Assembly (NCBI GenBank): GCA_964451305.1
Contig: CAYVHV010000016.1
Span: 7,048 to 71,047, forward strand
DNA: 64,000 bases
Direction of reading: 5' to 3'
Origin: SHLQ01 sp964451305
Lineage (GTDB): Bacteria > Actinomycetota > Acidimicrobiia > Acidimicrobiales > SHLQ01
The translations under genes were made by a program, and so were the position numbers. Shown here piece after piece: positions 45,099 to 54,056 of this stretch. The notes beneath the pieces were generated by a model, which did no database searches, was not told the DNA's origin, and saw nothing but the letters and a program-made list of their open reading frames with translations. Position 1 is the stretch's first letter; every line of letters begins with the position of its first letter.

Positions 45099-45560
45099 AT
45101 GACACTGTTCCTTGTCCGACACGCGTCGGCATTCGCACGGACCGCACTCGACGACGACCTCGATCGCCCCCTCGATGAAACCGGCCTCGAACAGGCATCG
45201 GGCATCGCTCAACTCCTCGGCGAACGAGGCATCACCGAGATCCACTCATCCCGGGCAATCCGATGCGTGCAAACCGTTGAACCACTCGCCGAACAGCTCG
45301 AACTCGACATCAACGTTCACCCCGCACTCGTCGAAGGCCAAAGCGCCGAGATGGCCGTCCACACCGCACGCCTCCTCGCCAAAGCCGGAACAACCGCAGT
45401 GTTCTCCAGCCACGGCGACATCATCCCCGACATGATCCAGACCTTGGCACGCGAAGGAATGGTCATCGTCGGACCCCGCTCGTGGGCCAAAGGCTCGACG
45501 TGGGAACTCACCACCCGAGGCGGCGACATCGCAGAAGCAAAATTCCTCGGGCCGTTTTAA
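45099..45560 (+). CDS. SixA/phosphoglycerate-mutase-like histidine phosphatase
   Basis: 153 aa from ATG 45099; an open frame back to 44979 lacks family similarity. The RHG-type catalytic motif is MTLFLVRHASAFAR, followed by DRPLDETGLEQASGIAQLL, IHSSRAIRCVQTVEPLAEQL and the second His in VFSSHGDIIPDM. Size and pattern resemble SixA, a phosphohistidine phosphatase, though the substrate may be a metabolite. Converges on a Thr-rich lipoprotein gene, with paired repeats between. Confidence 0.85.
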   Translation: MTLFLVRHASAFARTALDDDLDRPLDETGLEQASGIAQLLGERGITEIHSSRAIRCVQTVEPLAEQLELDINVHPALVEGQSAEMAVHTARLLAKAGTTAVFSSHGDIIPDMIQTLAREGMVIVGPRSWAKGSTWELTTRGGDIAEAKFLGPF

Positions 45561-45561
45561 T

Positions 45562-45640
45562 CTCGATACTTCCGATCGAGATCAGCGGCTGCTCACACAC
45601 CGCCACAACCCGCATCGCTCGACACTTCCGATCGAGATCC
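45562..45640. repeat. two copies of a 22-bp hairpin repeat between convergent genes
   Basis: CTCGATACTTCCGATCGAG plus ATC at 45562-45583 and CTCGACACTTCCGATCGAG plus ATC at 45619-45640 differ at one base. Each copy has the inverted repeat CTCGA(T/C)-ACTTCCG-ATCGAG, a 5-6 bp stem with a 7-nt loop. They lie between the stops at 45560 and 45644 and may act as a bidirectional terminator or be members of an intergenic repeat family. Confidence 0.6.
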
Positions 45641-45643
45641 GCG

Positions 45644-46477
45644 CTACTCGGTCAGTGGAGCCTCAGGAGTTGGATCCGGTTGTTGATCAACCGGTGGTTC
45701 GACGGGTTCGGCATCCTCGACAGGCTCCGCTTCGCCAGTACCCTCGCCACCGGCTACTTCAGTCTCTGTCATTTCCTCGGGCTCAATGTCTTCACCGAGC
45801 TCTGGCGTTTCTTCAGGCTCGGCTGTTGCTACGGGCGTTGTTGTTTCGTCGGTAGCGACCGTCGTCTCGGTATCCGTTGGAGCCGTGGTTGTGTCGACCG
45901 GGTCGGTAGGCGGTTGCGTTTCTTCAACGACCTCATCGGTCGGCGTTGGAGCCGTCACATCTTCGAACACAGGAGCAGCACCAACATCGGGAGCCACCGA
46001 CTTCACTGGCTCTACCTGTAGAGCCGGAGCCGCAGCGGCCACAGCCGTTGTGGGTGCAGTCGTTGTCGGTGAAGCTGTTGTTGACGTACTCGTCGTCGAC
46101 GTGACCGTCGTCGTCGGAGCGATGGTGGTGGGAGCAGTAGTTGTCACCGGTGCGGCAGTCGACGTCGTCGATGTGTCAGGCGCGGTGGCAGGGGCCGATG
46201 TCGTCGTCTCCGCTGTCGACGCCTCGATCGCCACCCCGGCAACTTCAGCGACCGACCCAGCTTCGATCGCCTCACGAGCACGACCATCGCTCGATGACGA
46301 TTCGATCGATTCGGCCAGACTCTCCGACAACGGAGCTCCGACAGCGGTGACCGAACCCGACTGTCCGCACGCGGTCAGCGTCAGCGCGGCGGTCAGCATG
46401 CACGTCCAGAATGCTTTGCGGCGAGAGCTCGCCCGGCCGACTCCCACCTGACGGCTCGTAACTTGTCCTGCGGGCAT
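45644..46477 (-). CDS. Thr-rich secreted lipoprotein, low complexity
   Basis: 277 aa from ATG 46477 with GGAGG upstream. Signal peptide with lipobox LTLTAC (Cys about residue 37). The mature protein has almost no hydrophobic core: Thr/Ala/Ser/Pro-rich stretches (TTSTAAPVTTTAPTTIAP) then an acidic Glu/Pro-rich end (PEETPELGEDIEPEEMTE). Such proteins are likely cell-surface stalks, perhaps O-glycosylated. No domain is recognised. The AT-poor repetitive codons make the opposite strand open for long distances; those frames are shadows. Confidence 0.6.
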   Translation of the reverse strand: MPAGQVTSRQVGVGRASSRRKAFWTCMLTAALTLTACGQSGSVTAVGAPLSESLAESIESSSSDGRAREAIEAGSVAEVAGVAIEASTAETTTSAPATAPDTSTTSTAAPVTTTAPTTIAPTTTVTSTTSTSTTASPTTTAPTTAVAAAAPALQVEPVKSVAPDVGAAPVFEDVTAPTPTDEVVEETQPPTDPVDTTTAPTDTETTVATDETTTPVATAEPEETPELGEDIEPEEMTETEVAGGEGTGEAEPVEDAEPVEPPVDQQPDPTPEAPLTE

Positions 46478-46560
46478 TGCGCCTCCTCTCCCACGAGTGT
46501 GGCAAGCGGAGGAACCTCGCTACATGTGCTATTCGCCCTACGCGCCGTACCGGGAGCGAT

Positions 46561-48084
46561 CTACTGTTGCGTGCCCGTCGCAGCCAGTTCGGTCAACGTC
46601 GTGACCTCATCTGGTCGTTTATCTGGCCGGTACTGTTTCACCCGCGCAAATCGCAGGGCGAGCTTTCCGGGGTAGGTCGTCGACCGTTGCACTCCATCGA
46701 TTGCGATTTCGACAACGAGCTCTGGACGAACGAATACGGTGATCCCCTCCTCGGACACCTTCCGCTCCAGCAGCGCCTTGGTTTGCCATTCCAACAGCTC
46801 GTCGGTCAGGCCCTTAAAGGTTTTTCCGACCATCACAAACTCATCTTCGGAGTCGCTGCGACGGGCACCTAAATGCAAGTTGGAGAGTTTCCCCGTCCGC
46901 CGACCATGTCCCCACTCGGCGCCGAGCACGATCAGATCGTAGGTATGAACGGGCTTGACCTTTCGCCACGTCTTCCCGCGGCGGCCAGCGGCATACACCG
47001 AGTCGATCGCCTTCACCATGACGCCTTCATGACCCGCGCCGAGCACAGACTCCGCAAAGCCCTCACCCACCTCTGGATCTGACGTCACGATCGCCTCAAC
47101 GGAATGCTCGCCGACCACCTCATCGAGATGGGAAAGGCGTTCCGAAAGGCCGAGGTCGATGAGGTCGGAGCCGTCACGATGCAAGATGTCGAAGAACAAC
47201 ACACCCAGCTCGACTCGGTCACTCCCCCCACCCGAGCTGAACGTCGAGGCCGTGTCCTGAAACAGCTCCGGTGAGTCCTCCGAGACCCCGATCAACTCAC
47301 CGTCGAGCACGACCGAATCCACGGCGAACGACCTCACCAGGTCACAGATTTTCGACAACCGGTCGGTGACATCGTTGAGGTTTCTCGTAAAGAGCCACAC
47401 GTCGTCACCTCGGCGATGCGCCTGCAGCCGAATGCCGTCGAGTTTCGCCTGAACCGACGATTCGCCAATTTCGCGGATCGCGTCGGCGACAGAGCTCGAC
47501 GTCGCTGCGAGCATTGGTTGCACGCCGCGCCCCACCACAAGACCCACAGCTTCGAGTCCACCGGTGCCAGACGTGAGTGCGATTTGTGCGGTTCCACCCA
47601 AATCCGCGTTCATCATGAGTGCTCGACGAACCAAGGCAACGGGAACCCTGGCGGCCTTCGCGATCGCCGTCACCATCACCCCATCGAGCGCTCCCTGACG
47701 AAGCCCTCCCGTGAGGACCGTTCCGATAAACCGGCCTTCCACTTCCGTCCCGGTGCTCATCAAGGCACGCAAACGATCCGCACGCTGTGCCTTTGAGCCC
47801 ACGCCAGATATCGAAGCCACATCAGTCATTGCCTCATCGACATCACGAACACTCAACACCGACACCGGGCTCGGTTCGACGTCGAGATCTCGAATCGCTG
47901 CCCATCCCACGCCGATACGACCCTGTCGAATTTCGCCGGTGAGCAAACCAACGATGATCGGGATGTCATCTGCCGCCGCAACCTTCAAGAGGTCGGCGAG
48001 TGCTTTGACTTTGTCGTTTCGCGCAGAAGCCTCAGCCACGACCGTGCCGGTAGCGACAACGGAAGCGAACGCCATGGAGTCCAT
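46561..48084 (-). CDS. ATP-dependent DNA ligase, LigB-like
   Basis: 507 aa. N-terminal DNA-binding domain (PIIVGLLTGEIRQGRIGVGW, LTGGLRQGALDGVMVTAIA), then the nucleotidyltransferase core with adenylated lysine K214 in QAKLDGIRLQAHR, SVVLDGELIG (motif III/IIIa region), HEGVMVKAIDS (motif IV), and TWRKVKPVHTYDLIVLGAEWG (motif V), ending with an OB fold. Length and order match mycobacterial LigB. A TAGAGT box 7 nt before the ATG at 48084 supports this start over the ATG three codons later. Confidence 0.92.
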   Translation of the reverse strand: MDSMAFASVVATGTVVAEASARNDKVKALADLLKVAAADDIPIIVGLLTGEIRQGRIGVGWAAIRDLDVEPSPVSVLSVRDVDEAMTDVASISGVGSKAQRADRLRALMSTGTEVEGRFIGTVLTGGLRQGALDGVMVTAIAKAARVPVALVRRALMMNADLGGTAQIALTSGTGGLEAVGLVVGRGVQPMLAATSSSVADAIREIGESSVQAKLDGIRLQAHRRGDDVWLFTRNLNDVTDRLSKICDLVRSFAVDSVVLDGELIGVSEDSPELFQDTASTFSSGGGSDRVELGVLFFDILHRDGSDLIDLGLSERLSHLDEVVGEHSVEAIVTSDPEVGEGFAESVLGAGHEGVMVKAIDSVYAAGRRGKTWRKVKPVHTYDLIVLGAEWGHGRRTGKLSNLHLGARRSDSEDEFVMVGKTFKGLTDELLEWQTKALLERKVSEEGITVFVRPELVVEIAIDGVQRSTTYPGKLALRFARVKQYRPDKRPDEVTTLTELAATGTQQ

Positions 48085-48091
48085 GACCCAG

Positions 48092-48097
48092 ACTCTA
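48092..48097 (-). promoter_or_regulatory. leaderless -10 box of DNA ligase gene
   Basis: TAGAGT on the minus strand, 7 nt before the ATG at 48084. Confidence 0.5.
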
Positions 48098-48129
48098 CGT
48101 TGCGAGGCTCGATTGCTGCCGAGACGGAT

Positions 48130-49317
48130 CTACTGCTCGAGTGCTTCGCGCAAACCGAACTGGGCCATCAACGACACCATGTCCGCCGGAGGGTTCTCGA
48201 TGAGATCGAATAGAGCAAGCTCATCACGAGCCTCATCGGCACGATCGAGTCGGTTGAACAAGAACGCGCGGAACACTCGGGCATCTGCGGTCCCCGGGTC
48301 GGCTTCGACAGCCCGGTCTAACCAGTCCTCAGCGTCGACGAACAACGCCTCTTCGCCAGATTCGGCGAGGAGCGCAAGTGTCCATCCATGCCACGCCAGC
48401 GCATCGGCATGACCGGGCTCGACCTCGAGCACCGAATCGAACGATCGCAACGCTTGGGTTGGGTCCTCGAGCTGCACGAACAACTCACCAGCGAGCTGAG
48501 CTTCGCTCACACCAACGCCCTCGGCCTCGAGATCGACGAGGTCGAGCGCTCCTGGAGTTGCTTCGAGCAGTTCAGACATACGAGCGATACCGATGCGCTC
48601 TCGCACTTGACGTTCGGTCACGAGCGACTGGGCAATCGCGGTTGGATTCGAGCGATCGAACGCCGCGAGCTCAGCGGACGCAGTCACATAGTCTTCCGCG
48701 TCAAGCGCCACGATGGCACGGAACACGCGAACGTCGCCGTACTCAGGATCGAACGCCACAGCCTCATCGAAGTCGGCCATTGCGGACTCAACGTTTCCGC
48801 TCTGATACTGCAACCACCCGCGGTATGTGAACGCCTCGACGTTGGTTGGGCTCTCTCGAAGGACGTCCCCGTAGAGCTCGATCGCCCGATCGACATTGCC
48901 CAGACGGAACTCGTTTGCGGCATCGTTGAGCAGCGATGCACTACTCAATCGAATCTCGCCGCTCGCCGTGTCATTGGCACCACGAGCACCGGAGAATTCG
49001 ACCATCGCAAACGCTGCGAACCCGGCGAGCAGCACGACCCCGGCAACCCACATCACCTTTCGGCTGAGCGGAGGCGCCGCCCGCTTGGTGCGCTTGACCG
49101 GAGCCCCATCGAGGACGCGCGTCAGTTTCGCTGCGCGAGCGGTGTAGTCATTCTTCAGCGTTTGATAATCGAGCTCATCGATATCTCCCGCAGCAAGCTC
49201 TGAGTCGAGGTCATCGAGCGATGCGAGCAAGTGGTCTCTCTCGACCTGCATGCGTTCGCGCTCGGAGTCGTCGATCGTGGAGGACAACGATGACCGATTT
49301 GGGGCTGTCGTGGTCAT
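48130..49317 (-). CDS. ccmI: CcmI-like TPR protein of cytochrome c maturation
   Basis: 395 aa from ATG 49317, overlapping the ccmH stop as ATGA. The first 90 residues match the cytoplasmic leucine-zipper part of CcmI (ERDHLLASLDDLDSELAAGDIDELDYQTLKNDYTARAAKL read in parts: LLASLDDLDSELAAGDIDEL, DYQTLKNDYTARAAKL). One membrane helix (VMWVAGVVLLAGFAAFAMV) is followed by at least four TPR-like repeats (NDAANEFRLGNVDRAIELYG, YRGWLQYQSGNVESAMADFD). CcmI chaperones apocytochrome c to the CcmFH ligase. Last gene of the ccm operon. Confidence 0.8.
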   Translation of the reverse strand: MTTTAPNRSSLSSTIDDSERERMQVERDHLLASLDDLDSELAAGDIDELDYQTLKNDYTARAAKLTRVLDGAPVKRTKRAAPPLSRKVMWVAGVVLLAGFAAFAMVEFSGARGANDTASGEIRLSSASLLNDAANEFRLGNVDRAIELYGDVLRESPTNVEAFTYRGWLQYQSGNVESAMADFDEAVAFDPEYGDVRVFRAIVALDAEDYVTASAELAAFDRSNPTAIAQSLVTERQVRERIGIARMSELLEATPGALDLVDLEAEGVGVSEAQLAGELFVQLEDPTQALRSFDSVLEVEPGHADALAWHGWTLALLAESGEEALFVDAEDWLDRAVEADPGTADARVFRAFLFNRLDRADEARDELALFDLIENPPADMVSLMAQFGLREALEQ

Positions 49318-49778
49318 GACGGTTTCCCTCGTCGTAGGTCCTCGATCAGTTTCACATCTGAGTCCGACGGGCCCTCGAGTTCGATTGTTCGCCATCGTCG
49401 GAAAACGGCAAACAACGCCGCAAATCCAAACACCATAAGGATGACCGGAACCGTCCAGATCAACCCGACGATTCCACCTGAACTCGGCCGCAAGTCGATC
49501 GACTCGCCATACGCCGAGATCAGCGCATCGGTGACCTGTGCATCGGAGTCACCGCTATCGACTCGTCGTTGGATATCCCGGCGAATCTCGAGGGCGATGA
49601 CGGCGTTCGACTCGGCCACCGATTGGCCATCGCATGTCGGGCACGCAAAATCCTCGGCGAGGGCACGGACTCGATCCTGGTTTGTTCGAGGTGGCCCTTC
49701 GACTTGGGTGGACACGACGAGCGCGCTCAGGCCGGCGGCGAGCAGACACAACCAGATAAACGTCCGTTTGGAGAACAT
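49314..49778 (-). CDS. ccmH: cytochrome c maturation protein CcmH
   Basis: 154 aa. Signal anchor near the N-terminus, then the thiol-disulfide motif FACPTCDGQSVAESNA with C46 and C49 (LRCxxC in E. coli reads FACPTC here), and a C-terminal membrane helix (GGIVGLIWTVPVILMVFGFAALFAVF). CcmH reduces the apocytochrome CxxCH with CcmG. The RVDSGDSDAQVTDALISAYGE helix-turn is typical. Confidence 0.92.
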   Translation of the reverse strand: MFSKRTFIWLCLLAAGLSALVVSTQVEGPPRTNQDRVRALAEDFACPTCDGQSVAESNAVIALEIRRDIQRRVDSGDSDAQVTDALISAYGESIDLRPSSGGIVGLIWTVPVILMVFGFAALFAVFRRWRTIELEGPSDSDVKLIEDLRRGKPS

Positions 49779-50366
49779 CTACTGTCCTCCTGCTTGGGGT
49801 GCGCCGGAGAGACGAGCGATCTCGGCTTCGATGTCCGCTTGGGTAATGCCACCGAGAAATTTCGTCGTGATAATTCCGGTCGGTGCAACGAGGTACGTCT
49901 CGGGAACAGCAGCGACACCGAAGCTGATCGCGTGCTGCCCCGTGTCGGCAGCGAGCACCGGCCAATCTCCACCATTTTCGGCGAAGAAGTCGATCACGTT
50001 CTGCGAAGGGTCCGAGAAGGCAATGCTCACAACCGACGCATCACCGATATCTCGATGATCCTCATCGAATGCGACCAGCTCGGGGTGTTCAACAATGCAC
50101 GGGATGCACGTCGTACTGAAGAAGTTCACGACAACCCATCGACCGCGTTGAGATTGGATGTCGTAGGTCGAGCCGTCGACGGCTTCACCAATGATGTCCG
50201 GTGTCAGCTCGCCGATCAGCGGACTTGGGCCAAGACCCTGCTGCCCGTCGCTGGTCGCGAGTACGCCAATAAAGATCACGAGCACGATGCCGACGATGGT
50301 CGCCGACATGAGGGCGAGCCGCGACGGACCGCCGTGGTCGATGATTTCAATGGGTTCGTTGCTCAT
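49779..50366 (-). CDS. ccmG: CcmG/DsbE-type thiol-disulfide oxidoreductase
   Basis: 195 aa. One N-terminal membrane helix (LALMSATIVGIVLVIFIGVL) anchors a periplasmic thioredoxin-like domain: GRWVVVNFFSTTCIPCIVEH with C87 and C90, and cis-Pro segment VPETYLVAPTGII. It keeps apocytochrome or CcmH cysteines reduced. The active-site spacer CIPC replaces the usual CPTC. Joined to ccmF by a TAATG overlap. Confidence 0.92.
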   Translation of the reverse strand: MSNEPIEIIDHGGPSRLALMSATIVGIVLVIFIGVLATSDGQQGLGPSPLIGELTPDIIGEAVDGSTYDIQSQRGRWVVVNFFSTTCIPCIVEHPELVAFDEDHRDIGDASVVSIAFSDPSQNVIDFFAENGGDWPVLAADTGQHAISFGVAAVPETYLVAPTGIITTKFLGGITQADIEAEIARLSGAPQAGGQ

Positions 50367-52399
50367 TAGGCCGGTACCGGCGCTCCGGCCGACGAATCGC
50401 CGCTCGACGGGTCTGCGCCTGGCTCATCGTTGGTGGATCCATCGCTGAGGTCGACCGCTGGAGCGCCATCGTCGTAAGCCGGGGCCGACGCAGGAGCGGT
50501 TGGACGCCGTCGCTTGCCTGGAACGAGAGCGAGGGCGGTACCTACAGCCATCAAGATGCCACCGATCCACAACCACTGAATCAGCGGCTGAATGGTGGCG
50601 CGAATGACGACTGTTTCGTCGTCGGTTGGAACGACCGATAGCTGCACATCATCGATGAGCGAGCCGCGGGTCGCCGACGAACCGAGGGTGCGCCCCGCGA
50701 ATGGGAATAGCGTCAACGCTGGACGTTCGATGGAGCCATCGACGTTGATCAAGACTTGATCGTCGATACGTCCATCCGGCGAGATGACCTGATCGGTGCC
50801 GACAAACTCGAAGGTGTGCCCGGCAAGCTCGGAGGTCTGGCCGACTTCTTCGAAGCGGAACTCGGCCTGGCGGAGATAGGCGTTGCTCGCAGCAAAGGCG
50901 ACAGCGATCAGAATTACGCCGATGTGGACGATCATGCCGCCGTTGGTACGGCCCACGAGGCCCCGCCAACCTTGGCGACGGGTTGCGATGATGAGCTGGC
51001 GAGCAGCCGATCCGCCAGCGACGCCGCCGAGACCGAAGGCAAGAACGGGAGCCCAGCCTGCGGCACCGAGCGTCAGCGAGAAGATCATCGCCACAACACC
51101 GGCGACTGCTGGCCACATAAGGCGATCGCTCAGAACTTCGCCCGAGGCTTTGCGCCATGGGAGGACCGGCGCCATGGCCATGAGGAACAGGAGGACGAAG
51201 CCAATCGGCAGGGTCATCCGATCGAAGAACGGGTTACCGACCGCAATTCGATCACCGTTGATGGCTTCGATGATGAGCGGCCACACCGTACCGAGCAGCA
51301 CGACGAAGGCAAATGCAGCGAAGACCACGTTGTTGGCGAGGAAGGCGCCCTCACGAGAGATCGGCGAATCGATCTTGCCAACCGAGCGAAGCGCGTCACC
51401 GCGCCAGCCAATAAGTCCGACCGTTACGACGACGATGAGTGCAAAGAAGCCGATGAGCAGCGGGCCGATGCCCGATTCGCTGAAGGCATGCACCGATGCA
51501 ATGACTCCGGACCGGGTGAGGAAGGTACCCAGGATCGTGAGTGCGAAGGTTGCGCAGACGAGCGAAAGGTTCCAGACGCGCAACATACCGCGGCGTTCTT
51601 GAACCATCACCGAATGGATGAAGGCCGTGCCGGTGAGCCATGGCAGCAGCGATGCGTTTTCGACGGGATCCCAGGCCCAGTACCCGCCCCAGCCAAGCGT
51701 CTGGTAGCTCCACCATGCACCGAGGACGATGCCAAAGGTCAAGAAGCCCCAGGCAAAGACGGTCCATCGGCGGGTTTCGACGAGCCATCCCTCTCCGACA
51801 CGACCAGTGACGAGCGCACCGATCGCAAACGCGAACGGCACGGTGAATCCGACGTACCCGAGGTACAGCATCGGCGGATGGAACGCCATAAATGCGTTGT
51901 TTTGAAGCAGCGGGTTAAGTCCCGGACCATCGAGCGGCGGGTTGGCCACTTCAATAAAGGGATTAGCCGGGCCGAGCATCAGACCAAAGAAGTAAATGGT
52001 CACGGCGAGCATCGTGAACAACGCCCAGCCGACCATGTCGTCGTCAAGACGGTCGCGGAACCGCCACATCACGACCCCGAGATAGCCGACGAGAATGAGT
52101 GTCCAGACGAGAATCGACCCTTCGAGCGCTCCCCAGAGTGTGGCCACCGTAAACAACACCGGTGTTCCAATTCGGCCGTTCTCCGCCACATACTTGACAC
52201 TGAAATCATGGTTGAGGAGCGCAGACTCCATCACGATGACGCCGACGACCGCAGCGAGGATTACCAGCCCGACGTAACCACTGACGCTCTTCATCACGCG
52301 GTGGTTCTTCGTGGCTAGCGCATAGCCGGTGGTGATCAGACCGAGGACCGCGGCAGCAAACCCAACCGTGATCGATCCGTATCCGAGCAAGACGTGCAT
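50366..52399 (-). CDS. ccmF: cytochrome c heme lyase CcmF
   Basis: 677 aa, near the usual 650. Multiple membrane helices with the tryptophan-rich WWD motif region (GAWWSYQTLGWGGYWAWDPVENASLLPWL, given here in part: GAWWSYQTLGWGGYWAWDP) and heme-ligand His positions such as FHPPMLYLGYVG and HVLLGYGS. CcmF with CcmH and CcmI attaches heme to apocytochromes. A Pro/Ala/Asp-rich C-terminal tail of about 50 residues is extra. A 520-residue open frame on the other strand is a shadow. Confidence 0.95.
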   Translation of the reverse strand: MHVLLGYGSITVGFAAAVLGLITTGYALATKNHRVMKSVSGYVGLVILAAVVGVIVMESALLNHDFSVKYVAENGRIGTPVLFTVATLWGALEGSILVWTLILVGYLGVVMWRFRDRLDDDMVGWALFTMLAVTIYFFGLMLGPANPFIEVANPPLDGPGLNPLLQNNAFMAFHPPMLYLGYVGFTVPFAFAIGALVTGRVGEGWLVETRRWTVFAWGFLTFGIVLGAWWSYQTLGWGGYWAWDPVENASLLPWLTGTAFIHSVMVQERRGMLRVWNLSLVCATFALTILGTFLTRSGVIASVHAFSESGIGPLLIGFFALIVVVTVGLIGWRGDALRSVGKIDSPISREGAFLANNVVFAAFAFVVLLGTVWPLIIEAINGDRIAVGNPFFDRMTLPIGFVLLFLMAMAPVLPWRKASGEVLSDRLMWPAVAGVVAMIFSLTLGAAGWAPVLAFGLGGVAGGSAARQLIIATRRQGWRGLVGRTNGGMIVHIGVILIAVAFAASNAYLRQAEFRFEEVGQTSELAGHTFEFVGTDQVISPDGRIDDQVLINVDGSIERPALTLFPFAGRTLGSSATRGSLIDDVQLSVVPTDDETVVIRATIQPLIQWLWIGGILMAVGTALALVPGKRRRPTAPASAPAYDDGAPAVDLSDGSTNDEPGADPSSGDSSAGAPVPA

Positions 52400-53059
52400 T
52401 TATTCGTTCTCCCCGCTCGCGTTCGCGACGACAGCATCTGGCGCATCGGGGAGGTCTTCGCCACACGAGGCAGCCTCTTCGATCCGGTCTTCTCGATATT
52501 CGTTGTCATGGCGCACGAGCATCCGGTCGCTCTCGAAGTAGAACCCGTCGTTCGCCCCTTGGACCCACGGTTCGCCGATGCTTGCCGAGTCTTCCCAGTT
52601 GCCCTCGAGCACCACTGGGACGCCGAGTTGGAAGGACTCCGCGACATTGCCGCGGTGGATGATGTCGACCGCCGTGCCGTCACAGGCAATGGAGAACCGG
52701 ACCGCCGTCCCACCGTCGAGATTGAATTCCTCTTCGCTTACCGCAATTGGCGAGCCGAGCAATTGGAAGCGACGGTCCGCAAGTTCCTCACGGTCGGCAA
52801 CGGCGGTGTCTGCTTCGCGAATGAACAACGATGCGCCGCTCAGCCCTTGGAAGAGCAGAGCTGCAATGCCGACGAGAAGCACAACCAAGATGATGACCGG
52901 CATCGTCTTTGAGCCACGCTTGATCGCATCTCGGTTCTTTGGGGTCAGGTCGAGATCATCGGAAGATGTCCGCGGCGTGAGATCGAGTTCTTGCGCGTCG
53001 ATGCTGTCGGACGCGTCCATATCGTCAAAATCATCGAAGCCGTCACTACCGGATGCCAT
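52400..53059 (-). CDS. ccmE: heme chaperone CcmE
   Basis: 219 aa, longer than the usual 150-160. An acidic cytoplasmic N-terminus of about 50 residues precedes one membrane helix (MPVIILVVLLVGIAALLF). The periplasmic OB fold ends with the heme-binding motif LVRHDNEYRED: H184 binds heme vinyl covalently and Y188 is the axial ligand (HxxxY). Overlaps ccmD by TAATG. Confidence 0.93.
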   Translation of the reverse strand: MASGSDGFDDFDDMDASDSIDAQELDLTPRTSSDDLDLTPKNRDAIKRGSKTMPVIILVVLLVGIAALLFQGLSGASLFIREADTAVADREELADRRFQLLGSPIAVSEEEFNLDGGTAVRFSIACDGTAVDIIHRGNVAESFQLGVPVVLEGNWEDSASIGEPWVQGANDGFYFESDRMLVRHDNEYREDRIEEAASCGEDLPDAPDAVVANASGENE

Positions 53060-53226
53060 TAGCTCTCTCCAATCACGTCGGAGTCCTTACCCGTCATCCA
53101 ACGGGCGCGTTCGATTGGGACCTTGGCAGCGACGCGTCGAGCGCGGCGGATGACCGAGGTGGCATACAGAGCAGACGCCACAAAGGCCGTGCCCCAACCA
53201 GCGACGAGGTACCCAACATGTGTCAT
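53059..53226 (-). CDS. ccmD: CcmD-like small membrane protein
   Basis: 55 aa, below common ORF cut-offs. It opens MTHVGYLVAGWGTAFVASAL, one membrane helix, then a basic segment (VIRRARRVAAKVPIERARW). Overlaps ccmC (ATGA) and ccmE (TAATG), exactly the ccmC-ccmD-ccmE arrangement. CcmD stabilises the CcmC-heme-CcmE complex. Sequence conservation in CcmD is poor, so the call rests on size, topology and position. Confidence 0.8.
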   Translation of the reverse strand: MTHVGYLVAGWGTAFVASALYATSVIRRARRVAAKVPIERARWMTGKDSDVIGES

Positions 53227-54056
53227 GACAAGTCTCCTTCGAGAACCGAAGCGGCCTCAGCCCGGCGTGTTGCGATGGCGTCGTCGAGACCGAAGCGGTC
53301 GAACTGGCGCTCGAGCCACGCGAGGCGGAATCGGTGGATCATCATCCAGGTGTAGAGACCCACACCGAGGACGATCGAAAAGAACAGTGTGAAGGCCTTC
53401 AACCCGTCAATCGCAGCTTCAGCGATAGTCGAGTCTTGATGGATCGTCTGGCTCGCCCACCACTCGACGGACCGGTTGACGATGATGACGTTCACGGCGA
53501 GCAAGAGTCCAACGACCGCCGAACGGCGGGCACGCTCTTCGGCGGTACCTTCGAGTTTGCGAACCGCGAGGTAGCCGATCGACAACATGAAGAGCACGAG
53601 CGTGGTGAGCAAACGAACATCGCCCCACTCCCACCAGGTGTTCCAGATCGGACGACCCCAGATCGAACCGGTGATGAGGGTTAATGCTGCGGCCAACGCA
53701 CCGATTTCTGCTGAGGCTCCAGCGACGAGATCCCACCAGACCGAACGTTTGATCAGCACCATTGCCGAACCGAGCGCGGTCACAAAGAAGGCGAGGTATG
53801 CGGTGATCGCTGCTGGCACGTGGACATAGATGAGCCGGAATGCGTCGAACTGGCCGATCTGTTGGCCGCTCGTTCCGTCAATTCGAATATCGGGGCCGCT
53901 CGGCCCAAATGCGAGGAAGAGCCAGATTCCAATGCCGACGATGAGCACGCCACCGAGAATGCGCGTGGTCTTACTCCCGGTGCCAACGCTGTCGGCGCGA
54001 GGCGTTGGGCCGAGGTTTTCCGTCGTCGCGACCTTCGAGATCTCCGTATTCGCCAT
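53223..54056 (-). CDS. ccmC: heme transporter/lyase subunit CcmC
   Basis: 277 aa. Six or so membrane helices with the CcmC/CcsA tryptophan motif WGRPIWNTWWEWGDVRLLT and heme-ligand His in FRLIYVHVPAAITAYLAF and WWASQTIHQDSTI. CcmC loads heme onto CcmE. One nt separates it from ccmB. Confidence 0.94.
   Translation of the reverse strand: MANTEISKVATTENLGPTPRADSVGTGSKTTRILGGVLIVGIGIWLFLAFGPSGPDIRIDGTSGQQIGQFDAFRLIYVHVPAAITAYLAFFVTALGSAMVLIKRSVWWDLVAGASAEIGALAAALTLITGSIWGRPIWNTWWEWGDVRLLTTLVLFMLSIGYLAVRKLEGTAEERARRSAVVGLLLAVNVIIVNRSVEWWASQTIHQDSTIAEAAIDGLKAFTLFFSIVLGVGLYTWMMIHRFRLAWLERQFDRFGLDDAIATRRAEAASVLEGDLS

Noticed and set aside
45786..46451. Tandem repeat or CRISPR-like array suggested by repetitive DNA
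   Set aside because: The periodicity comes from Thr, Pro and Glu codons of the lipoprotein on the minus strand; there are no uniform repeats with unique spacers.
48388..49203. 271-codon plus-strand frame
   Set aside because: It is antisense to the CcmI-like TPR gene, which is joined to ccmH by an overlapping start and fits the operon.
50756..52318. 520-codon open frame on the plus strand
   Set aside because: It lies wholly opposite ccmF, has a composition rich in Arg, Glu, Asp and His typical of antisense shadows in GC-rich DNA, and no family motif, whereas ccmF is unmistakable.
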